64,000 nt of DNA from assembly GCA_022592435.1 (NCBI GenBank), contig JABYQS010000056.1, forward strand, positions 62,001 to 126,000, read 5' to 3'. The notes below the pieces were generated by a model. That model made no database searches. It was not told the DNA's origin and saw nothing but the letters and a program-made list of their open reading frames with translations. This DNA comes from Cerioporus squamosus (Eukaryota > Basidiomycota > Agaricomycetes > Polyporales > Polyporaceae). A program made the translations under genes and the position numbers. Below are positions 21,832 through 33,400 of this stretch, piece after piece (position 1 is the stretch's first letter; each line of letters starts with the position of its first letter).

Positions 21832-23171
21832 GGAGGTGGTTAGAAAGCAGGACGTGAGCATTGAGCGCTGAGCGCGCACGGTCCTTTCCAACCCTATTCT
21901 GGGGTCTCGGTCCGCACATCCGAATACTGAACGCCTGTGGCGCTGTTCCACAGGCTGTGCTGGAGCGGGTTGCTTTCTACCCTGTCGCGACAGAAAGCGA
22001 TTGTGTGCTCTCACGCAGCTTAACACTCTACCTGCTTATCTTCAGGACATGTCGGACGACTTGGCGGGACTCTGCTGTGCCTCTATAGGAGCAGCTCTCG
22101 AATCTGCATCGTGGGTGCCTGCTATGACTTCACAAGCTTCAGTACGCGGCGACCAACCATCACTTACAAGTCAGTTGAGACTGACTATCTCACGTAGCTC
22201 ACTCGTGTACCGCCGATTTTTGCACCTTCAGAATGCGCAGGAGACAGGCGGTTGAGGTCGACGAACCGAGCGAACGGGAACCGCTCATCCAGACCGTCGA
22301 GCCCTCCGCCCATCAGGGCATACAGAAGCCCCCAACTGGGTGACCGTGGCGTCGTAGCTAGTTTTTATAACTGCGGCGTACACGCTTGCTTGCATTGTAC
22401 TTTCCGCCGGTGAGTTGATAGATATTCGGAGACACAAAGGATCCATCTCACAGCCCTCGGGACAGTGCATTACCATACTTTGAAGAAGCGGATACACTCT
22501 TCATGCGCGCATACTCCATGGGATTCTATTCAGAACACACAACTTTTTCTCGCTATTGAACTAGAGCTGGCTTGCTAGTCGAATTATATAGCATATCCGC
22601 CGTTGTCGAGTAAGTAAGTATGTCTCAAGCTCGCGTTCTCTCTGCTAGCTAACTCACCTTCTCATTCTCCATGCAAATTGCGAACATCCCATGTTGACAT
22701 GTAACAGGTAACAGCCGACTTCGCTACGCATTGCTCGCTCTGTTCGCCCGGACTTTGCGGTATCAAGGTGACGGCAGTGCTTCTTACAGCGGGCGTAGTC
22801 GGGCTCAGTCCTTGGCGAATCGCAAGCTCATTGAGTAGTCGATGAACTCGTCGAACGGAGAGAAATCTCCCTTGATGCGAGCGCAAGTCCACTGCTTCTC
22901 ACGAGAATATATATGCGAGGAGAAGCTCAGAGCCGAGTTTGGGGGCGAGTGTCCCGACGCGCCGGCACGATAGGGCGATTGCTCTAGACATCGACGCGCA
23001 TGTGTTTGACCTGCCGTACAGTCTAGTATCAAATATAGCGCAAGGGTTCTCAGACTCCGCGGGCAGTGTTGTAAGTAACTTGGAACCTGAAGGTGATAAG
23101 TAAGTAAGTATGTGCGAGTCGCGCGGGGGCCGTGTCAACTTGCGGCTGTTCTACGAAGTCTAAGCGCCTGC
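21832..23171. other. Repeat-flank region, no gene recognised
   Basis: A minus-strand frame ending near 22805 reads WTCARIKGDFSPFDEFIDYS but has no partner elsewhere. The tetranucleotide run AAGTAAGTAAGTA occurs near 22612-22620 and 23098-23110. Nothing else is supportable. Confidence 0.35.
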
Positions 23172-23495
23172 GACACGTGACTGTGACCGTGGTCTTGTTT
23201 GAGGCGTCAGCGGCTCACTGTCTTGTTCCCGACCTCGACGACGTCAACGTCAAGACTTTGAGTAGCCAGTTGTGAGAGCGACCATAATTGCTGTTGCTAT
23301 AGTACTTACTGACTAGAGTGAACTAATCAGCAGCGGCCGTCTGTTAACACACAAAGAGGACCAAGTCCTCGTCCGGCCCCAGCGTGCACTCTGCAACAAT
23401 AGCGGTCAGAAAAGCGAGCGGAGAGCTCCATTGTTCACAAAATCGGGTAGGCTCCGCTATCGATAACTGCCGGTGCGCATTGACCCATCCGCGTG

Positions 23496-23500
23496 ATTGG
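23496..23500 (-). promoter_or_regulatory. Inverted CCAAT box upstream of FunK1 copy C
   Basis: ATTGG, about 115 bp before the ATG, is kept at the same place in the duplicate upstream of copy D (30765-30769) within a conserved block. Confidence 0.4.
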
Positions 23501-23613
23501 CCAGACCGCGTGCCACCGCTTCAGGGTACAGCCGTCTGTAACCACTTTCCCAACGGTTCAAAACAGCGCGTTCGCGCGTCTAAAGGTTCGTGGCCTCTCT
23601 CTCCCCAACCATC

Positions 23614-26600
23614 ATGCCCGACCAGAACGCTGAAAATCCCGATGTCGCTACCACTCCTATCCATGCCGACAGGCATAAACACGCCGACCCAAATCGCAAT
23701 CCTGCCACCAAAGTCCACTCCACGGCGGACAAGAACCGAGAAAACCAGATGAAGGACTGCCCCGAAACCACCGTCCTCATGCGTCTCAGTCAGTTCCATG
23801 AAGAGGAACTGTTCAACCTTGCCGAGGACTTCGACAGCACCCACGACCCCACATTTGCCCACACGATGTGGTGGGCCTTCCATGACGCCGCCGGGGCGAT
23901 GCCGAACCAGCCCAAGAAGAAGAAGGCGTGGAGAGCCATCGAGGAGAAGGCCTTGTCGAATGCATGGGTGCGTGGTTTCGTTGTTGCTCATTGCCCGGAG
24001 CCTCACTGGTAGACAACAGGAGAAGGTCGACCGCGCAAACCACCTGCTCGCGGACACTTCCTGCACATATCCGACAGCCGCTACGAGTCGACAGATACCA
24101 CCCTGTCCAAGGTCGACGGTTCGTTCATCCCCGTCTCTGATCGAGAGATAATCCGTCCGCGCTACCCCAACTGGCCCAACATCGAGTTCCTCGTTGAGTT
24201 TAAAACTGGCGGGACCAAGAGCGACCCCTTCGACGACAGTCCTCTACGCGACCCCGACGCGTCTGCGAAGACCCGGGTCGCAGTTCGTGGACAACTCATG
24301 TCGTATGCCGAACGCCTCTTCTCCTATCAACATCGGTCCGCCGTCTTCCTGCTCCTCATCAACTCGGATATATTCCGCGTGATGCGCTGGGACCGCTCCG
24401 GCGTGGTCGTCACCGAGGCTGTAGACTACGCCGGCAGCGTGGAGGGTACGAAGGCTCTTCTCGAGGTGTTCTACGCCTACTCGAAGCTCAGCCGTGCCGG
24501 AGAGGCGTCGACACGAGCGCCGTTCGTCTATTGGAGAGCTCTTGCGGCTGGAAGCGGATGAATCTGCTCGCGAACGACTGCTCGCACGATCTCGACTGCG
24601 CTGAAGGCATGTTCGACCATCCCATCCACAAGGTCTTCCAGAAACCGGACAGCGCCTACGGGTCGTTGTCCTATGACCGCCGTGCGCACCTGCATTCCGA
24701 CCCCATCTGCTCCTGTTCTGGCCACAAGAAAACGCCGCCCGTCATCCTGTCCTCTCGCATATTCGTCGGATGTTTCGCGAGTCGCTCGTAGAGGGCTTCC
24801 CTCGCTATCGCCTCATCGTCGACGGTCACGACTACCTCGTGGGGAAGCACATCTTCCTTGGTTTCGGGATGGTCGGCCGCGGAACTCGTGGTTACGTCGC
24901 TCTGGAGTGGAAGACTCAGCGGTTCGTCTTCTTGAAGGACTCGTGGCGGCCGGGGTACGCCGGGGTCGAGAGGGAGGGCGACATTCTCGCCAAGCTGAAC
25001 GCAAACGACGTCGAGAACGTTCCGACAATCGTCCGGTACGGGGACGTCTCCCATACGGAAGATGGCTGGGGCGTGCAGGAGACGGAGGCCTCTCGCTTCC
25101 ATCCCAGGAGAGGAGACAAGAAGGTCGACACCACGCTCCCGCCGTTCCAAGAGACTGTCGCGCAGCCATCGGGGCCCGAGAAGAAGTTTACGCGGTTCGT
25201 GAAGAAGGCAGAGGTAGAGCCAACGAACAAGTCGCTTGACCCGAGGAAAGAGGCATCGGATCCGATTCGACAGCCTGCCCACGCAGGTGCGGTACCGGAC
25301 TCCGAGGGTGGTGATCCTCCCGCGCCAGCTGAAGCAAAGAGCGCGCCTAACCTCCCCGCTTTCGATCCTGGCACGGATGTTCCTGCGACCCCACCACCCA
25401 CTACTGGCGTCCGCGGCACTAAGCGGTCGTACGATGTCTTCCTCGCCGGCCAGAAGCGCCTTCAGGGAGAAGGGTTGCGACACATGGTTCATACGCGACT
25501 GGTGGTGCGGGAGATCTGCCTTCCGTTGACTGCTTTCACGGGCAGCAAGCAGTTCGTCCGCATACTCTATGAGTGCTTACAAGGTGAGCGATTTGCACTA
25601 TGCAGTCCAGAGTCACCTCCTGATGCTGACATTCCTGCAGCCCACGCTCTGGCCTACACGAAGTGCCAGTATATGCACCGAGACATCAGCGCAGGAAACA
25701 TGTTGATCTACCCGGAGATCGTCCGCGCTTCGGACGGCCGGTACGGAGTTTGCTGGAGAGGTTTGCTCACGGACTGGGAGCTCGCCAAGCACTCGGGCAC
25801 CAGGATGGCCATGCAGCCTCAACGTACAGTATGTCCCCGGACATTCGTACATCACCCGTGTTCTCACATGTTGCTCTAGGGCACTTGGCACTTTATGTCG
25901 GCGTTTCTCCTCCTCAACCCGACCATGCCGACCACAATTGCAGATGAGCTCGAGTCTTTCTGTCACGTTCTCATCTATGGCTGCATTCGGCGGGTCAGAA
26001 GCAGCCTGGACACCATCCACGAGTTCTTGAACGATTACTTCGCCGGCGGCTCATGGGACCCGAAGTGGAAACAGCCCGCGTGTCCGTCAGCGAAGCGAGA
26101 CACCATCGTCAGGGGCCAATCCCTCAGTTTCACCACCCGGGACATTGTCTTCTCCACTCCGGACGGCAAGATGACGGAGGAGCACCCTCTGAACAAGCTT
26201 ATCTCAGATCTTCTCGCAATCTTCCACTCGCGATACTGTGTTCTCAATTGGGAGGCCGCCCCGAAGGCCAGCGCGCCGCCGCCGAAGTCACCTACGGCTC
26301 GTAAGACGGCCCTTCCTCCCGTCTGGAAGGCAGCCTACAAAGATCGGCCCGAGGCGTTGACCACAGCGGCGCCGAAGCGCGAGCAGGGCAAGGTTATTCG
26401 CCCCACCCTGCCCCCTACCCCTGAGCAGTACGACAACCTGGTAGCGCTGGAGTCTCACACTGCGATTCTGGACATCATCCGCTCGTATGCCTTCTCGGAG
26501 GACCTCGATTGGCCTGACGATGACGTTGTTCCCGATCGGCAGGGCGAGCCCCACATCCAGGAGGCTCCGCGTCAAGAACCGGCCGCTGTGGATGCGCTCA

Positions 26601-27232
26601 AGCAGGGGATCGATCCCATTCCTGAGGTCAATGAGCAGGACGGCGTCCTAAATCCTGGCGTGGAGGAGAAAGACAAGCTCGAGGGTGGTTCCTCCGCAGT
26701 TGACCAGCCCGAGGTCGTCCGCTCTGACCACGAGGCAGAGGACCCTCAAGCGACCGCACACAAGACTGAGCAGGTGAACCTCGATGAACCGGTCGTCAGA
26801 CCTGCGAAGCGGCGTCGCAAGGACCCGGTGGTGCATGCGTCCAAGACGAACGAGCCGGCGGCCGCAGACCTCACAATGCGGCGAGTCACCCGCAGCCGCA
26901 GCGCTGCCAATGTTGCTGCTGCTGCTGCTGCTGCTCCTCCTCCCCCTCCTGTGGCAGCTGCTCCTTCGACTAGACCGGTCGCCACGGTCGCGCAGGCCTC
27001 TACGCGGGTCACTCGCAGCAAGAGCGGCAAGCTGCCGAAGACGAACGCCACGGTCGCGCGAGCCGGTGCATCCACATCGGGCGGACATACAACACGACGG
27101 GGCGGCAAGACTCGCTCGTCTGCTGGCGTCGATCGCACGCAGGTCGCAAGCGGGCCTGCGACACGACGACGTGCCGCGGCGAGCCAGAAGACGCCAAACC
27201 CGAACGGAGGTCGTCGGACTCGCCGTTCGTAG
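23614..27232 (+). pseudogene. FunK1-type protein kinase (copy C) with three one-base deletions
   Basis: The exon layout equals copy D: 23614-23967, 24020-25583, 25641-25828 and 25880-27232, with introns of 52, 57 and 51 nt. Relative to copy D, exon 2 lacks one C near 24056 (GAC-ACTTCC), one G near 24510 (CC-GGAG) and one C near 24749 (ATCC-TGTCC). Each shifts the frame, and together they restore it. Kinase signatures are otherwise intact: GRGTRGYVALE and FVFLKDSW in the N-lobe, MHRDISAGN in the catalytic loop and LTDWELAK. The C-terminal tail is basic, with an Ala7/Pro5 tract from a GCT/CCT microsatellite near 26915-26950. All three deletions fall in short homopolymers, so they may be sequence errors and the gene may be intact. 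Confidence 0.75.
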
Positions 27233-27822
27233 CACCATCGGACCTGTCCTCTTGATTCCGCTGTCACCTTCGTCTACTGCCTTCCTCTTTGTGTTATGTC
27301 TTTCCATTGCTATCATCATGCGCTAGTTTCATCATCCTGATCTATGCTGTGTATGCCGTTCGATATGCCATTTGAGGTACATCTTCATGGCGTGAATGTG
27401 TAGTGCGTGACGCTCTCACTTCGACGGTGGCCACGACGCGCCCCGCACGAATGAGTCTCGCCAAGGTGCTTGAGTTCCCAAAGGAAACATCTCTTTCGCT
27501 GCCCAACCATTGGTGAACTCGCAGATTGCCCCTGCTGTAAACAATACTCCTGTCACACACTGCGACTGAGGTGTCAAGGAAGCTAAGTAACTGCACCGAC
27601 GACCGTCGAGGCTCGTAATACGCGAGTAAGTAACGGGATAAGTAAGGGCCTTAGCACTTACTTACGACCAAAATGCTGCAATAATAGGAGCAAGCGCCGT
27701 CACCACGCGTGTTCAATACGGCTGCACCTTTGCTTCAGTACAGCAACCACCACCTTGACGTCTGAGAAGGCAATCGCGATGCTCAAGTTTGCTCGCATGT
27801 ATCGAACTCTGCAACCCTGATC
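27233..27822. other. Intergenic: end of duplication unit 1, then unique DNA
   Basis: The first ~330 bp belong to duplication unit 1 (putative 3' UTR of FunK1 copy C). The remainder precedes the homeodomain-like gene and shows AAGTAAGTAAC-type short repeats near 27625-27645. Confidence 0.5.
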
Positions 27823-29577
27823 ATGAACTTCGTCAACCTCCACGAACAGTGGACGCAACAAGACAGCAAGCCGAGCCGAGGACCTCCGGGAGAAGCCCGT
27901 TTACCAACAAGAGCCTATGAGATCCTCAACGGTATGAGTAACGTCTCGCACTCACGTCACTGGTAGTAGGACTCTGACGACACTTCGCCCTCTGTGTCCC
28001 CAGTGTACTTTGGGGAAATCGGCCAGACTCCGAACACTGACACGTGTGAGATGCTTGCAGCAAAGATCCGGCGACTTCCAGGCTGCGAGACGTGTACGGT
28101 CGAGCGAGTCGACAGGTACTTTGCGGCAAGGCGCAGGAGAGGTGTCAAGATAGCTTTTATGTCCTCTAGTACAAAGGTTCAATCCGGCCCGGCACCTACA
28201 CGTATGCACTCTCCTCCTGACCGTTACCATATCCGTTGTGCCGAATACTGACATGAGCCCTTCCTTCTGCTTAAATAGAAGAGCCCGCCTTCGGCATGTG
28301 GGCAATCCCTGACGTGCAAGAAGGTACTTCTAAACGAGCGACCCGGTGCCGTGCTGTCATGAAGCGACGGAATAACAAGGTATGCATTGACATCTTCTCT
28401 CCAGTCGTTTTCTATGGGCTGACCGTAGAAATCTGCTAGTTCCAGCATTGGCATGTGGAGAACATCGCTCCAGGTGGACCGGCAAATGCACTAGACGTGA
28501 CGGCCGAGCGCACTAGGGAAGAAGCTGGTCCGAGACATTCGTCTGCGCCAGAGCCAAGCACATTACCTGTGAACATCGAGCATCCAACCGACACACAGTT
28601 CATTGTTTCAGAACCGTCTGCTTCTTCTGGTCCATCGTGCGTTTCCAGCGCGGAACAGTCTACTCAAGACCCCTATTCGGCGGTTCCAGTCGTTGCGAGG
28701 GCGGGCGAAGAAGAGCTCCTGGACAGCCTCCTTGCTAAGAAACGTAGGAGCTTAAGCTTGAAGAGAGGGCTCCGGAAACCTCGCTCCATTGCGGCGCAAC
28801 CTGACTGCGGACTGTTCGAGCATGTGTGGCAGCGAGGTGTGTACCTCATGCATGACGTGATAGCGTGCCTCGCAATGCTGACTGACTCTGTTCATGGGCA
28901 TGCAGACGCATCCGCGGGTAAAGCTGGTCCGTCTTTTGGCGTATGGACGGTCCCACCAATCAAGAAAGGCGTACGAAGTAGCGTGACCAAACGCTGGCGC
29001 AAACAGGTCGGTCCATCAGCAACTAGGAGTACTATAGTTCCCCCAGCTCACAATGAATTATTCAGATTGAGCGTTGCGTACTCGACCCGTCCCCCGATGT
29101 GCCGACAGCGTTGCCTCTTCGCTTGGATTCAGAGCAGGCATCAGACAACGTCAGTAGGGACTTGTCCCCTCTTACAGAACTGGATTCTTCCGAACCGGAC
29201 GATGATCGTACTGGAAGCGTCGAGGAGGCCATCTACGAGTCGGAACCCGATACCTCATGTGAGTCTCCGTTTCGAAGTTATCTCCGCGTAAGTACGTACT
29301 CACTGGCGCATAATGCTCCATAGTGTCTCCCACTTCAGAAGTACCAGACATACGAGCGAAGGCTAAGTTCCCGCCGCCTCTCGAGCATCACAGGCTGCAT
29401 CAGCTGGCTGAGGAACTACACAACAATCTCGGCTCCTCTTCAAGCGAATATACTCGTCCTCGAACGTTCGCTGAGCTCCTGGCGTATCTGGAGTGCCAGC
29501 CCGGCGAGGGCTCCTCTGCGCTTTTGGCCAGCATCTTGACAGGTGCATACGCGGGCCTAGGGTTGGTGTCGTCGTGA
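27823..29577 (+). CDS. Divergent homeodomain-like protein 1
   Basis: Seven exons (27823-27931, 28004-28201, 28279-28379, 28440-28836, 28906-29006, 29066-29258, 29324-29577) join in phase to 450 residues. Residues 27-82 look like a three-helix homeodomain fold: AYEILNVYFGEI, CEMLAAKIRRLPG and TVERVDRYFAARRRR. The third helix keeps aromatic-Phe and Arg53 (Y75, F76, R80) but has Ala where the DNA-contacting Asn51 should be. Basic segments (CRAVMKRRNNK, AKKRRSLSLKRGLRK) and acidic stretches follow, as in a nuclear regulator. The last ~35 residues (TFAELLAYLECQPGEGSSAL) match the C-terminus of the gene at 35.0-35.7 kb. The donor at 29007 (GTCGGT) is weak but restores the frame. Function is inferred only; it is not a canonical mating-type HD1/HD2 gene. 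Confidence 0.65.
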
Positions 29578-30436
29578 CGGTTTTCCCCTCGGACCACGAC
29601 GTCGACCAGTCAACTTGAACACAACTCAGAGTAACACGCCCTCGAAAGGTCGGCCTGTCGTCTCCCGGACGCAGATACTCCATGGACCTGCTTTCCTGGT
29701 ATGCGATATCGACGAGTAACGAACCAATCTTCCACTGTTCGGACATGACACGCGCCAGATTGCCGGCCAGTTCCGAACATGCACTGCAGCATAGGTCCGA
29801 ATGGTCTCTCCTCAACAAGGCCGGCGACCTGCTCGGAGGACATCGTTTCACCTCGAGGTGCTCGGGCCCGTGGAGATTTCGAGGTCTATCCTGGCTTGCA
29901 GTAGCGAACAAAGTTTGGGCTCGATATGCCATAATGCCCGGCAGCGTGCATTCTGCTGCTAGGGTCGCTCTTGAGGTCGAGGAGCAATTACTATCATAAT
30001 CAAACCCTCTTGCTATCGGTTATATACTTATACTGTAAAGTAGTGCATCTCTCATAGGTTGCTTATCCTCATTCTCGACTTTCCTTCCACTCGGATCGCA
30101 CGCAGGTCCGAGCCTCGTATCGATGAACCGTCCCAGACTACTTTGAGAGCTCTCACTAAGTACATACCTCTGCGCGGGGGCTACTCAAGTGCGTACGAGA
30201 CTCGGACCGAGGAGCACTGTGCGCTGCCAGTGAGCCTGTGACTCGGAACGCCGCATTACTGTGATGCTCAGGCTGGTCCGAGGGTGCAAAGATCACAAAG
30301 TCGCGGTTCAATGAATAGGCTGTACCGTGTCATGGTCGACGAAGGCAAGACGGGGAGAACTGGTCTCGTACCCCGACATACGAGTGAGTCCGACTTCCTA
30401 CGCGGCTTTTATTCAACTCGAGTATAAGCGCTGGTT
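29578..30436. other. Intergenic, no gene recognised
   Basis: A plus-strand frame at 29682-29999 (ends ARVALEVEEQLLS) and several short overlapping frames are present. None has a family match, paralogue or splice support. Confidence 0.35.
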
Positions 30437-33400
30437 ACACGTGACTGTCACTGTGTCTTGTTTGACTCTGAGTCGCCCTGAGCGGCTCACTCTCTCGTTC
30501 CCGACGACGTCAACGTCAAGACTTGCAGTAGGCAGCTGTGAGAGCGACCATAATTGCTGTTGCTATAGTACTTACTGACTAGAGTGAAACTAATCAGCAG
30601 CGGCCGTCTGTCAGTACACAAAGAGGCCAAGTCCTCGTCAGGCCCTAGCGTACACCTCCCGTCACTTTGCAAGAATAGCGGTCAGAAAAGCGAGCTCTAT
30701 TGTCCGCAAAACTGGGCAAGCTCCGCTATCGATAATCGCCGGTGCGCATTGACTCATCCGCGTGATTGGCCAGACCGCGTGCCACCGCTTCAGGGTACAG
30801 CCGTCTGTAACCACTTTCCCAACGGGTCAAAACAGCGCGTTCGCGCGTCTAAAGGTTCGTGGCCTCTCTCTCCCCAACCATCATGCCCGACCAGAACGCT
30901 GAAAATCCCGATGTCGCTACCACTCCTATCCATGCCGACAGGCATAAACACGCCGACCCAAATCGCAATCCTGCCACCAAAGTCCACTCCACGGCGGACA
31001 AGAACCGAGAAAACCAGATGAAGGACTGCCCCGAAACCACCGTCCTCATGCGTCTCAGTCAGTTCCATGAAGAGGAACTGTTCAACCTCGCCGAGGACTT
31101 CGACAACACCCACGACCCCACATTTGCCCACACGATGTGGTGGGCCTTCCATGACGCCGCCGGGGCGATGCCGAACCAGCCCAAGAAGAAGAAGGCGTGG
31201 AGAGCCATCGAGGAGAAGGCCTTGTCGAATGCATGGGTGCGTGGTTTCGTTGTTGCTCATTGCCCGGAGCCTCACTGGTAGACAACAGGAGAAGGTCGAC
31301 CGCGCAAACCACCTGCTCGCGGACCACTTCCTGCATATCTCCGACAGCCGCTACGAGTCGACAGATACCACCCTGTCCAAGGTCGATGGTTCGTTCATCC
31401 CCGTCTCTGATCGAGAGATAATCCGTCCGCGCTACCCCAACTGGCCCAACATCGAGTTCCTCGTCGAGTTCAAAACCGGCGGGACCAAGAGCGACCCCTT
31501 CGACGACAGTCCTCTACGCGACCCCGACGCGTCAGCGAAGACCCGGGTCGCTGTTCGGGGACAACTCATGTCGTATGCCGAACGCCTCTTCTCCTATCAA
31601 CATCGGTCCGCCGTCTTCCTTCTGCTCGTCAACTCGGATATATTCCGCGTGATGCGCTGGGACCGCTCCGGCGTGGTCGTCACGGAGGCTGTAGACTACG
31701 CCGGCAGCGTGGAGGGTACGAAGGCTCTTCTCGAGGTGTTCTACGCCTACTCGAAGCTCAGCCGTGCCGGGAGAGGCGTCGACACGAGCGCCGTACGTCT
31801 AGTGGAGAGCTCTTGCGGCTGGAAGCGGATGAATCTGCTCGCGAACGACTGCTCGCACGATCTCGACTGTGCTGAAGGCATGTTCGACCATCCCATCCAC
31901 AAGGTCTTCCAGAAACCGGACAGCGCCTACGGGTCGTTGTCCTATGACCGCCGTGCGCACCTGCATTCCGACCCCATCTGCTCCTGTTCTGGCCACAAGA
32001 AAACGCCGCCCGTCATCCCTGTCCTCTCGCATATTCGTCGGATGTTTCGCGAGTCGCTCGTAGAGGGCTTCCCTCGCTATCGCCTCATCGTCGACGGTCA
32101 CGACTACCTCGTGGGGAAGCACATCTTCCTTGGTTTCGGGATGGTCGGCCGCGGAACTCGTGGTTACGTCGCTCTGGAGTGGAAGACTCAGCGGTTCGTC
32201 TTCTTGAAGGACTCGTGGCGGCCGGGGTACGCCGGGGTCGAGAGGGAGGGCGACATTCTCGCCAAGCTGAACGCAAACGACGTCGAGAACGTTCCGACAA
32301 TCGTCCGGTACGGGGACGTCTCCCATACGGAAGATGGCTGGGGCGTGCAGGAGACGGAGGCCTCTCGCTTCCATCCCAGGAGAGGAGACAAGAAGGTCGA
32401 CACCACGCTCCCGCCGTTCCAAGAGACTGTCGCGCAGCCATCGGGGCCCGAGAAGAAGTTTACGCGGTTCGTGAAGAAGGCAGAGGTAGAGCCAACGAAC
32501 AAGTCGCTTGACCCGAGGAAAGAGGCATCGGATCCGATTCGACAGCCTGCCCACGCAGGTGCGGTGCCGGATTCCGAGGGTGGTGATCCTCCCGCGCCAG
32601 CTGAAGCAAAGTCCGCGCCTAACCTCCCCGCTTTCGATCCTGGCACGGATGTTCCTGCGACCCCACCACCCACTACTGGCGTCCGCGGCACCAAGCGGTC
32701 TTACGATGTCTTCCTCGCTGGCCAGAAGCGCCTTCAGGGAGAAGGGTTGCGACACATGGTTCATACGCGACTGGTGGTGCGGGAGATCTGCCTTCCGCTG
32801 ACTGCTTTCACGGGCAGCAAGCAGTTCGTCCGCATCCTCTATGAGTGTTTGCAGGGTGAGCGATTTGCAGTCTGCAGTCCACAGTCACCTCTTGATGCTG
32901 ACATTCCTGCAGCCCACGCTCTGGCCTACACGAAGTGCGGGTACATGCACCGAGACATCAGCGCAGGCAACATGCTGATCTACCCAGAGATCGTCCGCGC
33001 GTCGGACGGCCGGTACGGAGTTTACTGGAGAGGTTTGCTCACGGACTGGGAGCTCGCCAAGCACTCGGGCACCAAGATGGCCATGCAGCCTCAACGCACG
33101 GTATGTTCTTCGACCGTTTTCCCCCATTGATAGTCCTTGTTCTTACATCGATAACGTCTAGGGCACCTGGCACTTCATGTCGGCATACCTACTCCTAAAC
33201 CCGACCATGCCGACGACCATCGCGGACGAGCTTGAGTCGTTCTTGCACGTTCTCATCTACGGCTGCATTCGGCGCGTTCGGAGCAGCTTGGACACCATCC
33301 ACGAGTTCTTGAACGACTACTTCGCCGGCGGCTCATGGGACCCGAAGTGGAAACAGCCCGCTTGTCCGGCAGCGAAGCGAGAAAGCATTGTCAAGGGCCA

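Larger units (their letters stand above)
23172..27560 (+). repeat. Segmental duplication, unit 1
   Basis: About 4.4 kb, from upstream non-coding DNA through FunK1 copy C to about 330 bp past its stop, is closely similar to 30437-34825. Boundaries were placed by eye and are good to roughly 30 bp. Divergence is lowest over the first two exons and greatest just before the C-terminal tail. Confidence 0.8.

Noticed and set aside
31799..32764. 321-codon open frame antisense to FunK1 copy D
   Set aside because: It mirrors the codon bias of the sense exon, recurs antisense in copy C at the same place, and has no motifs or start context.
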